Below, piece after piece: positions 8,388-17,700 of a DNA stretch of 64,000 bases. This DNA is from Kribbella sp. ALI-6-A (GTDB lineage Bacteria; Actinomycetota; Actinomycetes; Propionibacteriales; Kribbellaceae). The first letter of the stretch is position 1. Each line of letters opens with the position of its first letter. A program made the position numbers and the translations under genes. The DNA is taken from the NCBI RefSeq assembly GCF_001984195.1, contig NZ_MTQN01000012.1, positions 1,488,001 to 1,552,000 on the forward strand, written 5' to 3'. Below the pieces are notes generated by a model. That model was not told where the DNA came from, did no database searches, and was given only the letters and a program-made list of their open reading frames with translations.

Positions 8388-9839
8388 TCACCGGATGCGC
8401 GTGACCGCGTCCAGGGCGTCGGCGATGCCCTCGCCGTAGAAGGCGTTGTTGGCCGTCGTGCCGGTGCAGCGCGGGTCCGGCGTGGTCGGGCAGGCGGTGT
8501 CGTCGGCCTGACGCTGCAGGGCCTTCTCCAGTTCGCGCGGACCCCACCACGGGTGCGCGGACTTCATCAGCGCGGCGACGCCGGCGACGTGCGGGGACGC
8601 CATCGAGGTGCCGCTCTTCGTGCCGTAGCCGCCAGGAATCGTCGACAGGATGGCGCTGCCGGGGGCCGCGACGTCGATCTTGCCCAGGCCGAAGTTCGAG
8701 AAGCTGCTCTTGACCCGCGCCTGGGTGGTGCTGGCGACGGTGATCACGCCGGGCAGCTCGGTCGGGATGTCCAGGCAGTCGTTGTTGATCTGCCGGGTCA
8801 CCGCGGTGCTGTCGTTCGGGCTGGAGGTGTCGGTGGTCTTGTTGGCCAGGTCGTAGTTCGAGTTGCCGGCCGCGGCGACCGACAGGACGCCCTTCTTGGT
8901 CTGGTAGTCCATCGCGCGGCGGACCGATTCCTGGACCGCGCCCTGGTCACCGTCGTCGTCACACCAGAACATCCACGGATCGATGAAGTAACTGTGGTTG
9001 GTGACGTCCATGTGGTGCTGCGCGGCCCAGATGAAACCGCAGATCGCGTACTCGGGGTAGATGTAGCCGTCGTCGTTCACGACCTTCACCGAGGCGATCC
9101 GCACTCCCGGCGCGACACCGACGATGCCGACGCCGTTGCGGGCCGCGGCGATCGTGCCGGCCACGTGGGTGCCGTGGTCGCTGGTGGTCTGGCGCCAGCC
9201 GCCCGGCGTGGTGTCGGCAACGCCGTTGCCGGTGCAGTTGACCGAGTTCTTCGCGTCGAAGTTCGGCTTCAGGTCCGGGTGCTGGTCGTCGACGCCGCTG
9301 TCGGTGACACCGACCAGGACGCGCTTGGAGCCGTCGGTGACCTGGTGGGCCTGGTCGGCCTTGATCTGGACCATGTCCCACTGCTTGGACTCGTCCGGGT
9401 CCGGAACGACCGTCGACTCACCGGCGTTCAGCCCCTTGGCGGCGGCCTGCTTGGCGGCGCCGACCGGGCCCTCGGACACGGGCGCGGTCCGGGTCGCGCC
9501 GACCGACTGCACCTCGCGGCCGTTGCGGCCGGCCCGGACGTCGGTCCGGAAGTTCGGGTTGGTCGACTGCGCGATCACCACCCCGATCTCGTCGTACGAC
9601 GCGACGACGGTGCCACCGGCGGCCTCGACCGCCTTCTCCACCCGGGCCACGTGGGGCTTGGTGGCCTTGGTGTTCACCACGTAGTTCATCAGGATGCCAG
9701 GCTCGGCCGCGGCGGTGGTGCCGCTCGAGGGTGCGAACGGGGCCGCCTGGGCGGCGGTCGCGGCGCCGGCGGTGGTGAAGGCCAGGGCCGCCACCGCCAG
9801 GCCGGCGCTCAGCCGGCGGGTACGTGAGCTTCGGGACAC
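8388..9839 (-). CDS. secreted subtilisin-like serine protease (S8)
   Basis: 483 residues from the GTG at 9839. An N-terminal signal peptide (about 1-33, ending TAAQAA) is followed by a propeptide-like region (about 45-150) and the S8 domain. The triad is visible: Asp180 in VTDSGVD, His222 in DHGTHVAG, Ser412 in GTSMASPHVAG; the oxyanion Asn is in AAGNSN. An extracellular or wall-associated protease is therefore expected. The chosen GTG follows GGAGAGAGT; another GTG at 9857 lies before that ribosome site and is less likely. Confidence 0.9.
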   Translation of the reverse strand: MSRSSRTRRLSAGLAVAALAFTTAGAATAAQAAPFAPSSGTTAAAEPGILMNYVVNTKATKPHVARVEKAVEAAGGTVVASYDEIGVVIAQSTNPNFRTDVRAGRNGREVQSVGATRTAPVSEGPVGAAKQAAAKGLNAGESTVVPDPDESKQWDMVQIKADQAHQVTDGSKRVLVGVTDSGVDDQHPDLKPNFDAKNSVNCTGNGVADTTPGGWRQTTSDHGTHVAGTIAAARNGVGIVGVAPGVRIASVKVVNDDGYIYPEYAICGFIWAAQHHMDVTNHSYFIDPWMFWCDDDGDQGAVQESVRRAMDYQTKKGVLSVAAAGNSNYDLANKTTDTSSPNDSTAVTRQINNDCLDIPTELPGVITVASTTQARVKSSFSNFGLGKIDVAAPGSAILSTIPGGYGTKSGTSMASPHVAGVAALMKSAHPWWGPRELEKALQRQADDTACPTTPDPRCTGTTANNAFYGEGIADALDAVTRIR

Positions 9840-9946
9840 ACTCTCTCCTCGGTACACAGAGCGAAACGGAACGGCAACGCTGCGAGCCTAGAGCGGTTTG
9901 CCCTCGCCAGGCAGGTATTTGCTCAGGTCAGGGGGAATCCCGCAGG

Positions 9947-9967
9947 TTATCCACACGTTTATCCACA
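9947..9967 (+). promoter_or_regulatory. pair of perfect DnaA boxes
   Basis: Two exact TTATCCACA nonamers at 9947-9955 and 9959-9967, in the same orientation, 12 bases apart start to start. A degenerate inverted copy follows (TGTGGACGC at 9971-9979). They lie between the divergent protease and GntR genes. See findings. Confidence 0.75.
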
Positions 9968-10009
9968 CCATGTGGACGCAAACGGCTGATTGAACGCCGG
10001 TGCTAGGAT

Positions 10010-10026
10010 AGATACAACAGAGATAC
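10010..10026. promoter_or_regulatory. direct repeat AGATAC, possible GntR operator
   Basis: AGATAC occurs at 10010-10015 and 10021-10026, 11 bases apart (one helical turn), 22 bases before the GntR start codon. A place for autoregulation, but the motif is short. Confidence 0.3.
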
Positions 10027-10047
10027 CAGTCGTAGTTTAGGAGAGTT

Positions 10048-10770
10048 GTGGACGGCGGGGTGCCCGGCGATCAGCCGGTGCTGGGGGACGAGACAGCAGA
10101 GATCGCTCGTGTGGTGGCGGAGGCGGCGCCGGGGGTGGAGAAGATCCCGGCCGCGGAGCGGGTCTACGCGTACGTGAAGGCCGCGATCCTGGACCGGGTC
10201 TACCCGGGCGGGGAGTTGCTGACCGAGGGCGAGTTGGCGACGGCGGTGGGCGTGTCCCGGACGCCGGTCCGCGAGGCGCTGCTCCGGCTGGAGGAGTCCG
10301 GCCTGGTCAAGCTGTACCCGAAGAGGGGCGCGCTGGTCCTGCCGGTGCTGCCGCAGGAGATCAACGACGTGCTCGAGGCACGCGAGCTGATCGAGACGCA
10401 CGCCGCCAGCAAGGTCTGGCCGCGCCGCCGGCAGCTGATCGAGGTGCTGACCGCGAAGGTCGACGAGATGCGCGCGCACCGCAAGGCCGGTGACACCAAG
10501 AGCTTCCTCGAGGCCGACCGCGCCTTCCACGAGGCGATCGTCGGCGCCGCCGGCAACGAGATCCTGGCCAAGCTCTACAACAGCCTGCGGGACCGTCAGG
10601 TCCGGATGGGCGTGCCGGGCATCGAGGTCCAGCCGGCCCGGATGGACAAGTCGATCGTCGCCCACACCGAGATGATCGAGGCGCTCGGCGGCAACAGCGT
10701 GAAGCGTTTCCGCGACCTGGTCGTGTCTCACATCGAGGTGGCCGCGGCGGATCTGCGAGGGGTGCGGTGA
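10048..10770 (+). CDS. GntR-family (FCD-domain) transcription regulator
   Basis: 240 residues. An N-terminal winged helix (about 30-100) with the GntR signature GGELLTEGELATAVGVSRTPVREALLRL is followed by an all-helical FCD ligand-binding domain (about 110-230) with the acidic/His positions that usually hold a metal (RAFHEAI, H..M). FadR-subgroup regulators bind organic acids or sugar acids. GTG start at 10048 with AGGAG four bases upstream. It overlaps the following transporter by four bases (GTGA), so it very likely controls that transporter. Confidence 0.88.
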   Translation: MDGGVPGDQPVLGDETAEIARVVAEAAPGVEKIPAAERVYAYVKAAILDRVYPGGELLTEGELATAVGVSRTPVREALLRLEESGLVKLYPKRGALVLPVLPQEINDVLEARELIETHAASKVWPRRRQLIEVLTAKVDEMRAHRKAGDTKSFLEADRAFHEAIVGAAGNEILAKLYNSLRDRQVRMGVPGIEVQPARMDKSIVAHTEMIEALGGNSVKRFRDLVVSHIEVAAADLRGVR

Positions 10771-12083
10771 CCGAGCTCCTCTTCCCCCTGGGCGGTCGGC
10801 GAGCCTGGGCGGTGTGGGCGGCTGCCGTCTTCACCTACCTGATCACCGTGCTGCACCGCGGCTCGATGAGCGTCGCGGGCCTGCAGGCGGCCGAGCGCTT
10901 CGACATCTCGGCGTCCGCGCTGGCCAGCTTCACCGTCGTCCAGCTCACCGTGTACGCCGCGATGCAGGTCCCGGTCGGCATCCTGCTCGACCGGTACGGC
11001 TCGAAGCGGCTGCTGATCACCGCGTCCGGCCTGCTGTTCGTGGCCCAGTCGGCGTTCAGCCTGGTCGACTCCTACCCGGCGGCCCTCGCGGCCCGGGCGG
11101 TGCTCGGCATCGGCGACGCGCTGGTGTTCATCAGCGTGCTGCGGGTGGTGATGTCCTGGTTCCCGGCGCTGCGGCAGCCGGTGATGTCGCAGGCCACCGG
11201 CATGCTCGGCGGCATCGGCGCGATCGTCTCGACGGTCCCGATGGCCGCGGCGTTCCACCACTTCGGCTGGACCGGCACGTTCGCGGGCGCCGCCGCCCTC
11301 AGCCTGCTCACCGGCCTGGCCGTCCTGTTCCTGATCAAGGACACCCCGTACGACGAACCGCTGCACCGCACGAAGCAGTCGCTCGGCGAGGTCCGGCACA
11401 ACCTGCGCCGCGCCTGGCGCGAGCCCGGCACCCGGCTCGGTCTGTGGACCCACTTCACCACCAGCTTCTCCGGGTCCACCTTCGGTCTGCTCTGGGGCTA
11501 CCCGTTCCTCGTCCGCGGCCAGGGGCTCGCTCCAACCACTGCCGCCGCGCTGCTGATCGTCCCGGTGCTCGCCGGTCTGTTCTACGGCCCTCTGGTCGGC
11601 CGGTACGCCGCCCGCTTCCCGTTCTACCGGTCCTGGATCGTGCTGGCGGTGATCAGCGGTTCGGTGCTGATGTGGACCGTCGTCCTGCTCTGGCCCGGCC
11701 AGGCACCGATGCCGGTGCTCCTGCTGCTGATCGTCGTCCAGGCGGCCGGCGGTCCGGGGTCGATGCTCGGGCTCGACTACGCCCGGACCTTCAACCCGTC
11801 GACCCGGTTCGGCGCCGCGAACGGCATGGTCAACACCGGTGGCTTCATCGCCACGCTGATCTCCATCGGTGTGGTCGGGATCCTGCTGGACGTGTCGTCC
11901 GGCGGCGCTCCGCAGGAACTCGGCGACTTCAAGTTCGCGCTCGCGTTCCAGTACGTGCTGTGGGCGATCGGCACGCGGCAGATCCTGAAGTACCGGCGCA
12001 AGGCCCGCGGCAACCTGGCCCGGTACAACCCGGAGGCCTACCAGGCGCTGCTCGCCAACCGGATCATGCCGCTGAAGGGCTGA
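10767..12083 (+). CDS. MFS transporter
   Basis: 438 residues with about twelve transmembrane helices. The loop 2-3 MFS motif is seen as GILLDRYGSKRLL; the N-terminal YLITVLHRGSMSVAG segment recalls anion/nitrate-sugar-phosphate type MFS carriers. The substrate is unknown; the GntR-FCD partner suggests an organic acid or sugar acid. It starts with a GTG that overlaps the GntR stop, making a two-gene operon ended by the hairpin at 12090-12134. Confidence 0.88.
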   Translation: MTELLFPLGGRRAWAVWAAAVFTYLITVLHRGSMSVAGLQAAERFDISASALASFTVVQLTVYAAMQVPVGILLDRYGSKRLLITASGLLFVAQSAFSLVDSYPAALAARAVLGIGDALVFISVLRVVMSWFPALRQPVMSQATGMLGGIGAIVSTVPMAAAFHHFGWTGTFAGAAALSLLTGLAVLFLIKDTPYDEPLHRTKQSLGEVRHNLRRAWREPGTRLGLWTHFTTSFSGSTFGLLWGYPFLVRGQGLAPTTAAALLIVPVLAGLFYGPLVGRYAARFPFYRSWIVLAVISGSVLMWTVVLLWPGQAPMPVLLLLIVVQAAGGPGSMLGLDYARTFNPSTRFGAANGMVNTGGFIATLISIGVVGILLDVSSGGAPQELGDFKFALAFQYVLWAIGTRQILKYRRKARGNLARYNPEAYQALLANRIMPLKG

Positions 12084-12089
12084 GACAGC

Positions 12090-12134
12090 GCGCTGGCACG
12101 GGCTACCAGCCCAGTGTCAGGGCGGTGCCAGCGC
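12090..12134 (+). terminator. terminator after the MFS gene
   Basis: 10-bp stem GCGCTGGCAC (12090-12099) with 12125-12134; its loop contains a smaller GGGCT/AGCCC hairpin. It lies 50 bases before the drrA start, so drrA should have its own promoter. Confidence 0.6.
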
Positions 12135-12183
12135 ACCGGTGGACGGTGGTTCCCGAAGACACGAAGTCATCGGGAGGAAGCAG

Positions 12184-13170
12184 ATGTCCACAACGAACCG
12201 GCCCGCCATCGTGGCGGAAGGCCTGGTCAAGAAATACGGGAGCACGACCGCACTGGACGGCGTGGACCTGACCGTGCCGACCGGCACGGTGCTCGGCGTG
12301 CTCGGCCCGAACGGCGCGGGCAAGACGACCGCCGTCCGGATCCTCGGCACGCTGCTGACGCCGGACGGCGGGCACGCCGAGGTCGGCGGGTACGACGTGG
12401 TCAGGGAGGCCGGCCGGGTCCGCGAGATCATCGGCCTGACCGGGCAGTACGCGTCGGTCGACGAGGACATGTCCGGCCGCCGCAACCTGGTCATGATCGG
12501 CCGGCTGATCGGTCTGTCCCGCCAGCAGGCGCGGTCGCGGGCCGACGAGCTGCTCGAGCGGTTCGAGCTGACCGGCGCCGGTGACCGGGTCGCCAAGACC
12601 TACTCCGGCGGTATGCGCCGGCGCCTCGACCTGGCCGCGAGCTTGGTCGGCAACCCGAGCATCCTCTACCTGGACGAGCCGACCACCGGGCTGGACCCGC
12701 ACGCCCGCAACGGCGTCTGGGACACCGTCCGCAACCTGGTGCTCGACGGTACGACGGTCCTGCTGACCACGCAGTACCTGGAGGAGGCCGACGCGCTGGC
12801 CGACTCGATCATGGTCTTCGACCAGGGCAAGGTGGTCGCCTCCGGGCGGCCGGCCGAGCTCAAGGCCCAAGCCGGCAAGCAGTCGCTCGACGTCCGCCCG
12901 GCCGAGCCCGGCCACCTGGAGCGGGTCGCCGCGATCGTCGCCGAGTCGGTCGGCACCCGGCCCACCGTCGACGTCGTCAACGCGCTGGTCAGTGTCCCGG
13001 TCAGCGACGGTACGTCGATGCCGGTCGTCGTCCGCCGGCTCGACGAGGCCGGGATCGCCGTCACCGAGCTGTCCCTGCGGCTGCCCAGTCTCGACGAGGT
13101 GTTCCTCGCCCTGACCGGCCACGTCGCCGAGCAGGAGTCCACCGCGGTTCTGGAAGGAGCGGGCCGATGA
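12184..13170 (+). CDS. daunorubicin-resistance-type ABC transporter ATPase
   Basis: 328 residues. Single ABC domain: Walker A GPNGAGKTT (about 41-49), signature YSGGMRRRLDLA, Walker B ILYLDEPTTGLDP, and the Q-loop TGQYASVDE. The C-terminal extension with SLDEVFLALTGH is typical of the DrrA/NodI group that powers export of hydrophobic drugs or lipids. ATG at 12184 with GGAGGA five bases upstream. It overlaps the permease gene by four bases. Confidence 0.9.
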   Translation: MSTTNRPAIVAEGLVKKYGSTTALDGVDLTVPTGTVLGVLGPNGAGKTTAVRILGTLLTPDGGHAEVGGYDVVREAGRVREIIGLTGQYASVDEDMSGRRNLVMIGRLIGLSRQQARSRADELLERFELTGAGDRVAKTYSGGMRRRLDLAASLVGNPSILYLDEPTTGLDPHARNGVWDTVRNLVLDGTTVLLTTQYLEEADALADSIMVFDQGKVVASGRPAELKAQAGKQSLDVRPAEPGHLERVAAIVAESVGTRPTVDVVNALVSVPVSDGTSMPVVVRRLDEAGIAVTELSLRLPSLDEVFLALTGHVAEQESTAVLEGAGR

Positions 13171-13994
13171 GCACCGCCGCGTTGTCCCCCACCGGCCCGG
13201 CCGCGCAGCACGCCGTACGCCGTAACCACCCGTTCGCCTGGGTCCAGCAGAGCCTGACGCTGGCCTGGCGCAACATCGTCCGGATCAGGCAGAACCCCGA
13301 AGCGCTGGCCGACGTCACGTTCCAGCCGATCATCTTCCTGGTGCTGTTCCTGTTCGTCTTCGGCGGCGCTGTCTCCGGAGGCGGCGGCTGGCGCGACTAC
13401 CTGCCGTACCTGCTGCCCGGAGTCCTCGTACAGTCGGTGGTGTTCTCCACCCTCGGCACCGGGGTCGCCCTGAACGACGACTTCGCCAAGGGCGTCTTCG
13501 ACCGGTTCCGCAGTCTGCCGATCGCGCGGGTGTCGCCGCTGATCGGTGCGGTGCTGGGCGACGCGATCCGCTACCTCACGTCGATCGTGATCCTGATGGT
13601 CACCGGCTTCGCGCTCGGCTTCCGGTTCGAGAACGGTGTCGGCTACGGACTGCTCGCGCTGCTGCTGGTGCTGGCGTTCGCACTGTCGCTGTGCTGGGTG
13701 TGGGTCTGGCTCGGCCTCAAGCTGAAGACCGCGCAGGGTGTCCAGGGCGTCGCGTTCCTGGTGATGTTCCCGCTCACCTTCGGCAGCCCGATCTTCGTCC
13801 AGGCCAGCACGCTGCCGGGCTTCCTGCAGACCTGGTCGAAGATCAACCCGATCAGCTATCTGGTCGACGCGATGCGCGGCCTGATGATCGGCGGCGACCT
13901 GCAGAAGCCGCTGCTGGTCACGCTGGCCTGGATGGCCGGCCTGATCGCGGTGTTCGCGCCGCTGGCGATCCGCGCGTACCGCCGCCGCACCTGA
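13167..13994 (+). CDS. ABC-2 type permease (DrrB-like)
   Basis: 275 residues with six predicted membrane helices and the ABC-2 signature region (NPISYLVDAMRGLMIGG) near the C-terminus. It forms the exporter with the ATPase just upstream, to which it is translationally coupled. The next gene on this strand encodes a TetR regulator, the usual partner of such exporters, but a strong terminator lies in between. Confidence 0.9.
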   Translation: MSTAALSPTGPAAQHAVRRNHPFAWVQQSLTLAWRNIVRIRQNPEALADVTFQPIIFLVLFLFVFGGAVSGGGGWRDYLPYLLPGVLVQSVVFSTLGTGVALNDDFAKGVFDRFRSLPIARVSPLIGAVLGDAIRYLTSIVILMVTGFALGFRFENGVGYGLLALLLVLAFALSLCWVWVWLGLKLKTAQGVQGVAFLVMFPLTFGSPIFVQASTLPGFLQTWSKINPISYLVDAMRGLMIGGDLQKPLLVTLAWMAGLIAVFAPLAIRAYRRRT

Positions 13995-14010
13995 CGGCGT
14001 ACCGCCAGAA

Positions 14011-14045
14011 CGCGAGGGCCGGAGCGGACCGCTGCGGCCCTCGCG
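14011..14045 (+). terminator. terminator after the ABC exporter operon
   Basis: 11-bp stem CGCGAGGGCCG (14011-14021) with 14035-14045; the loop itself contains AGCGG/CCGCT, so the whole structure can form one long hairpin. Confidence 0.75.
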
Positions 14046-14086
14046 TCGCCGGGTCGGCCACTGCTTCCCAGGGTGCTGACAAGACC

Positions 14087-14117
14087 TTGCTCAGAGTGAC
14101 TAAGATGAGCGAGTCAC
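14087..14117 (+). promoter_or_regulatory. nested inverted repeats around a -10 box, probable TetR operator
   Basis: GTGACT (14096-14101) and AGTCAC (14112-14117) form one inverted repeat; TTGCTCA (14087-14093) and TGAGCGA (14106-14112) form a second with one mismatch. TAAGAT (14101-14106) inside them is a good -10 element, with a CTGACA-like -35 at 14076-14081. A repressor bound here would block the TetR promoter (autoregulation). Confidence 0.5.
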
Positions 14118-14142
14118 GCACGGGGTAGCGACAAGAGGTGTT

Positions 14143-14796
14143 ATGAGCGATCCCTCCGTGCGCCGGTACTCCGGTCGTTCGGTCGACGAGTGGAAGGCCG
14201 CCAGGCGGGAGCGCCTGCTGGACGCCGCGCTGGAGCTGTTCGGGACCGACGGCTACCCCGCGACCTCGGTGGAACGCCTGTGCACACAGGCGAAAGTGTC
14301 CACCCGGCACTTCTACCACGAGTTCCAGAACAAGGAAGCCGTGCTGCTCGCGGTGCACGCGCAGGTGATCGAGCTGGCGGTGCGCAGTACCGGCGAGGCA
14401 CTGGCCGCGACCGCGGACGCACCGGTGCGGGAGCGGATCACCGCGGCCGTCGACGGCTACCTGCACACGATCATGACCGATCTGCGCCGGGCCAGGATCT
14501 CGTTCGTCGAGGTGGTCGGGGCCAGCCCGGCGGTGGAGGAGCAGCGGATCGCGTTCCGCGAGCTGCTGATCTCCAGCGTGATCACGATCGGCGAGGCGGC
14601 GGTGGCGCGCGGCGAGATCACCCGCAAGGACTTCCGCTTCATCGGGTTGTGCTTCATGGGGGCGGTGAACACGGTCGTTTACGACTGGATGCTGACCGAC
14701 CCGCGTCCACCCGAGCAGCAGGTCCAGGAGGCCCTGCGCGAGCTGGCCGTCAACCTCATGACAGGAGGCCGGGAAGCCGATCCGGCGGTGGGCTGA
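14143..14796 (+). CDS. TetR-family regulator
   Basis: 217 residues. The N-terminal helix-turn-helix (about 25-70) reads ATSVERLCTQAKVSTRHFYHEFQNKEAVL, a clean TetR signature; the C-terminal helical domain is unassigned. It lies just downstream of the DrrAB-type exporter on the same strand, making that operon a likely target. ATG at 14143 with AGAGG upstream. Its last 41 bases overlap, in opposite orientation, the end of the SARP gene. Confidence 0.88.
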   Translation: MSDPSVRRYSGRSVDEWKAARRERLLDAALELFGTDGYPATSVERLCTQAKVSTRHFYHEFQNKEAVLLAVHAQVIELAVRSTGEALAATADAPVRERITAAVDGYLHTIMTDLRRARISFVEVVGASPAVEEQRIAFRELLISSVITIGEAAVARGEITRKDFRFIGLCFMGAVNTVVYDWMLTDPRPPEQQVQEALRELAVNLMTGGREADPAVG

Positions 14797-17700
14797 ACCG
14801 CTTGCCCAGTTCGGCCATCGCGTCGTCGTGCCGTAGCCCCGCCGCGGACTGGAAGGCGGCCTCGTAGCGACTCTCACCGAGCGCCGCCACGGTGTCCTCG
14901 ACGGTACGCCGTACCGAGGCGTCGGGGATCGTGCGCGCACCGCGCAGCGCGCTGGCCAGACCGAGGGTGCGGGCAGCCAGTTCCGCGTCGCCGGCCAGCA
15001 GGTCCACTGCCGCCACGACCTCGATCACGCTCGACGCGATCGGCATGTCCTCGGTGATCAGCGCCAGCCCAGCGGCCTGGCCGACGGTCCGGCGCGCGTC
15101 CTCAATGTTGCCTCTGGCAACCATGATCCGGGCCAGTTCGGCCAGCGCCATCGCTTCGCCGTGCGGCGCCATCCGCTCGGCCTTCGGATCGAGCATCGTG
15201 AGTGCCTGCTCGGCCAGCGCGAGCGCCTCGTCCAGCCGTCCGGACATTCGGTGCAAGGCGGCCATGCCCATCAGCGCGAAGCCCTGACTGCTCCGCCCGC
15301 CGGTCTCGTCGGCCAGCCGCCGTGCTTCGTGCAGGTCGGCCCAGGCGCCGTCGAGGTCGCCCAGCTCGGCGCGGCTGCGCGCGGCCTGGCCGAGCAGCTG
15401 GGGCAGACCTTCGCTGGTGCCCAGCTCGCGGACCAGTCGCAGCGCCTCGGTCACCGCGTCCAGCGCCTCCTGATGATTGCCGTGGGCCGCCGCGTGGGAG
15501 GACAGGCCGCGCAGCGCGAGCGACGTGCCCCACCGGTCGCCGAGGGTGCGGAAGCCGTCGAGTGCGAGCTGCAGGTCGGCGGCCATCTGCTCGACGTCGC
15601 CCTCGTTCTCGCGGAACATCGCCGACATCATCACGGCCATGTTCCGGGTCCAGGCGTCCTGGCTCGTCCGGGCCTCTTCGAGCTGCCGGAAGGCGGTCGC
15701 CTTGTCCCGCCGGATCGCGGCCCAGGCCGCGTTGGTGAACCAGCCGATGGCGGACTCCCGGACCTCTTCGTGCCGCCGGCCGAGCAGCCGGACCTCGGCC
15801 AGTCCACGCATCGCCCGGGTCACCGAGTCCGACGGGTCCGTGCCGTTCGACAGTGAGCCGATCGAGTACAGCATCACGGTCGTCGCACGCGCCATCGGCT
15901 CGGTCGATCCCGGTACGGCGAGGGCGGCCTCGAACCACGCCACCGCTTCGGACGGACGGCCACGCATGTTCCAGTACTCGCCGAGCGTGGCGACCAGCCG
16001 CAGCGACTCGTCGGCCCGCCCGGAGTCGATCGTGGTCCGCAACGCGTCCAGCAGGTTCTCGTTGTCGGCGTCCATCCGGGCCAGCCACTGCAGCTGCTCG
16101 CCGGTCCGCAGCTTCGGACCGCCCTTGCGCAGCAGGTCACCGAAGTACGCCGCGTGCGCCTGCCGAACCTGGTCGACCTCACCGGCGGCGGCGAGCTGCT
16201 CAGCGCCGTACGCCTTGACCGTCTCGAGCATCCGGTAGCGGACCGATCGGTCGTCGGCAGCGGCCTCGACGAGCGACTTGTCGACCAGCGACGCCAGTAC
16301 GCCGAGCACAGCTTCCGGTGGCAGACCCGGTCCGCTGCAGACCTGCTCGGCCGCCTCCAGCGTTGCGCCGCCTGAGAAGCGCGACAGGCGCCGAGCGACT
16401 GCCTGCTCGTCGGGCTCCAGCAGCTCCCAGCTCCACTCCACGACGGCGCGCAAGGTCTGATGCCGCGGCAACGCCGTACGGCTGCCGCTGGTCAGCAGGC
16501 GGAACCGGTCGGTCAGCCGGTCGACGATCTGCGGCGGGGTCAGCGCTCGGAGCCGGGCCGCGGCCAGCTCGATCGCCAGCGGCATGCCGTCCAGCCGGCG
16601 GCAGATCTCCGCGATCGGCTCCCGGTTCGCGTCCGTGACGGCGAAGTCCGGCCGCACGGCCCGGGCTCGGTCGACAAACAGCCGCACGGCCGGGTAGTCG
16701 TCGTCGGTCGCACCGGCCGGTGGCAGGTCGAGCGGTCCGACCTGGTGCAGGTGTTCGCCGGGGATGCCCAGCGGCTCGCGACTGGTGGTGAGCACCCGGA
16801 GCCGCGGGCACTCGGCGAGCAGCGAGTCGACCAGTCCGGCGACCTCCTCGACCAGGTGCTCGCAGTTGTCGAGTACCAGCAGGATCCGGCGATCGGCGAT
16901 CACCTCGACCAGCCGGTCCGTCGCGGCGCGACTGGTGGGGAATCGGCTGGGCGTCAGCGTGGTCTGCAGGGTGTCGACGTACTCGCTCGCGCCCAGCGTC
17001 GACAGCACGGCCGGAGCGACGTCGGCCGCATCCGCCAGCGGAGCCAGCTCGACGAAGTAGATGCCGTCACCGCTCTGACTCACCAGGGTCCGGCTGGTCT
17101 CGGTCGCCAGCCGCGTCTTGCCGGCACCCCCGGGCCCGACCATGGTCACCAGCCGGGTCCCGTCGCTCAGCTGGCGCGACAGCTCGGCGACGTCCTGCGC
17201 GCGCCCGACGAAGCTGGTCAGGGGAGTCCGCAGGTTGTTCCGCGGCTTCGCCGCCGGAGCCGGTACGGCGGCAGGAGCGGGTGGGGGCGGCGGGTCGAGC
17301 GTGTCACCCCGCAGCACCGCCAGGTGTACGCCGCGCAGCCGCGAGCCGGGGTCCGCGCCGAGCTCCTCGGCGAGCGTCGTACGGACTCGCTCGTACGCCG
17401 CGAGCGCCTCGGCCTGACGCCCGTCGGCGGCCAGCGCGCGGATCAGCAGCTCGTGCGGGCGCTCCCGCAGCGGGTGTGCGAGGGCGAGTCGCTCCAGCTC
17501 GGCCACCACGTCGCGGGCGTGACCGGTGGCGATGCCTGCCTCGGCCAGGTCCTCCGCGGCGCCGAGTCGCAGCTCGCTCAACCGGTCCGCCTCGACCTGG
17601 GCGAACGGCAGATCACGCAGGTCGGCCAGAGCCTCGCCCCGCCACAGCCGGTCGGCCTGAGTCAGCAGCGTGCGGGCCTGGGCCGCGTCGCTGGCAAGTA

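Noticed and set aside
7719..9827. 702-codon plus-strand frame opposite the S8 protease
   Set aside because: Shadow of bkdC and of the protease; no motif, no start site.
8388..9857. GTG at 9857 as protease start
   Set aside because: The ribosome site GGAGAG lies after it and suits the GTG at 9839.
10767..14796. Resistance island or mobile element
   Set aside because: The exporter, TetR and MFS genes share the codon bias of the rest; no transposase, integrase or direct repeats. The nearby tRNA-Gly (60 kb) also shows no att-like duplication that I could find.
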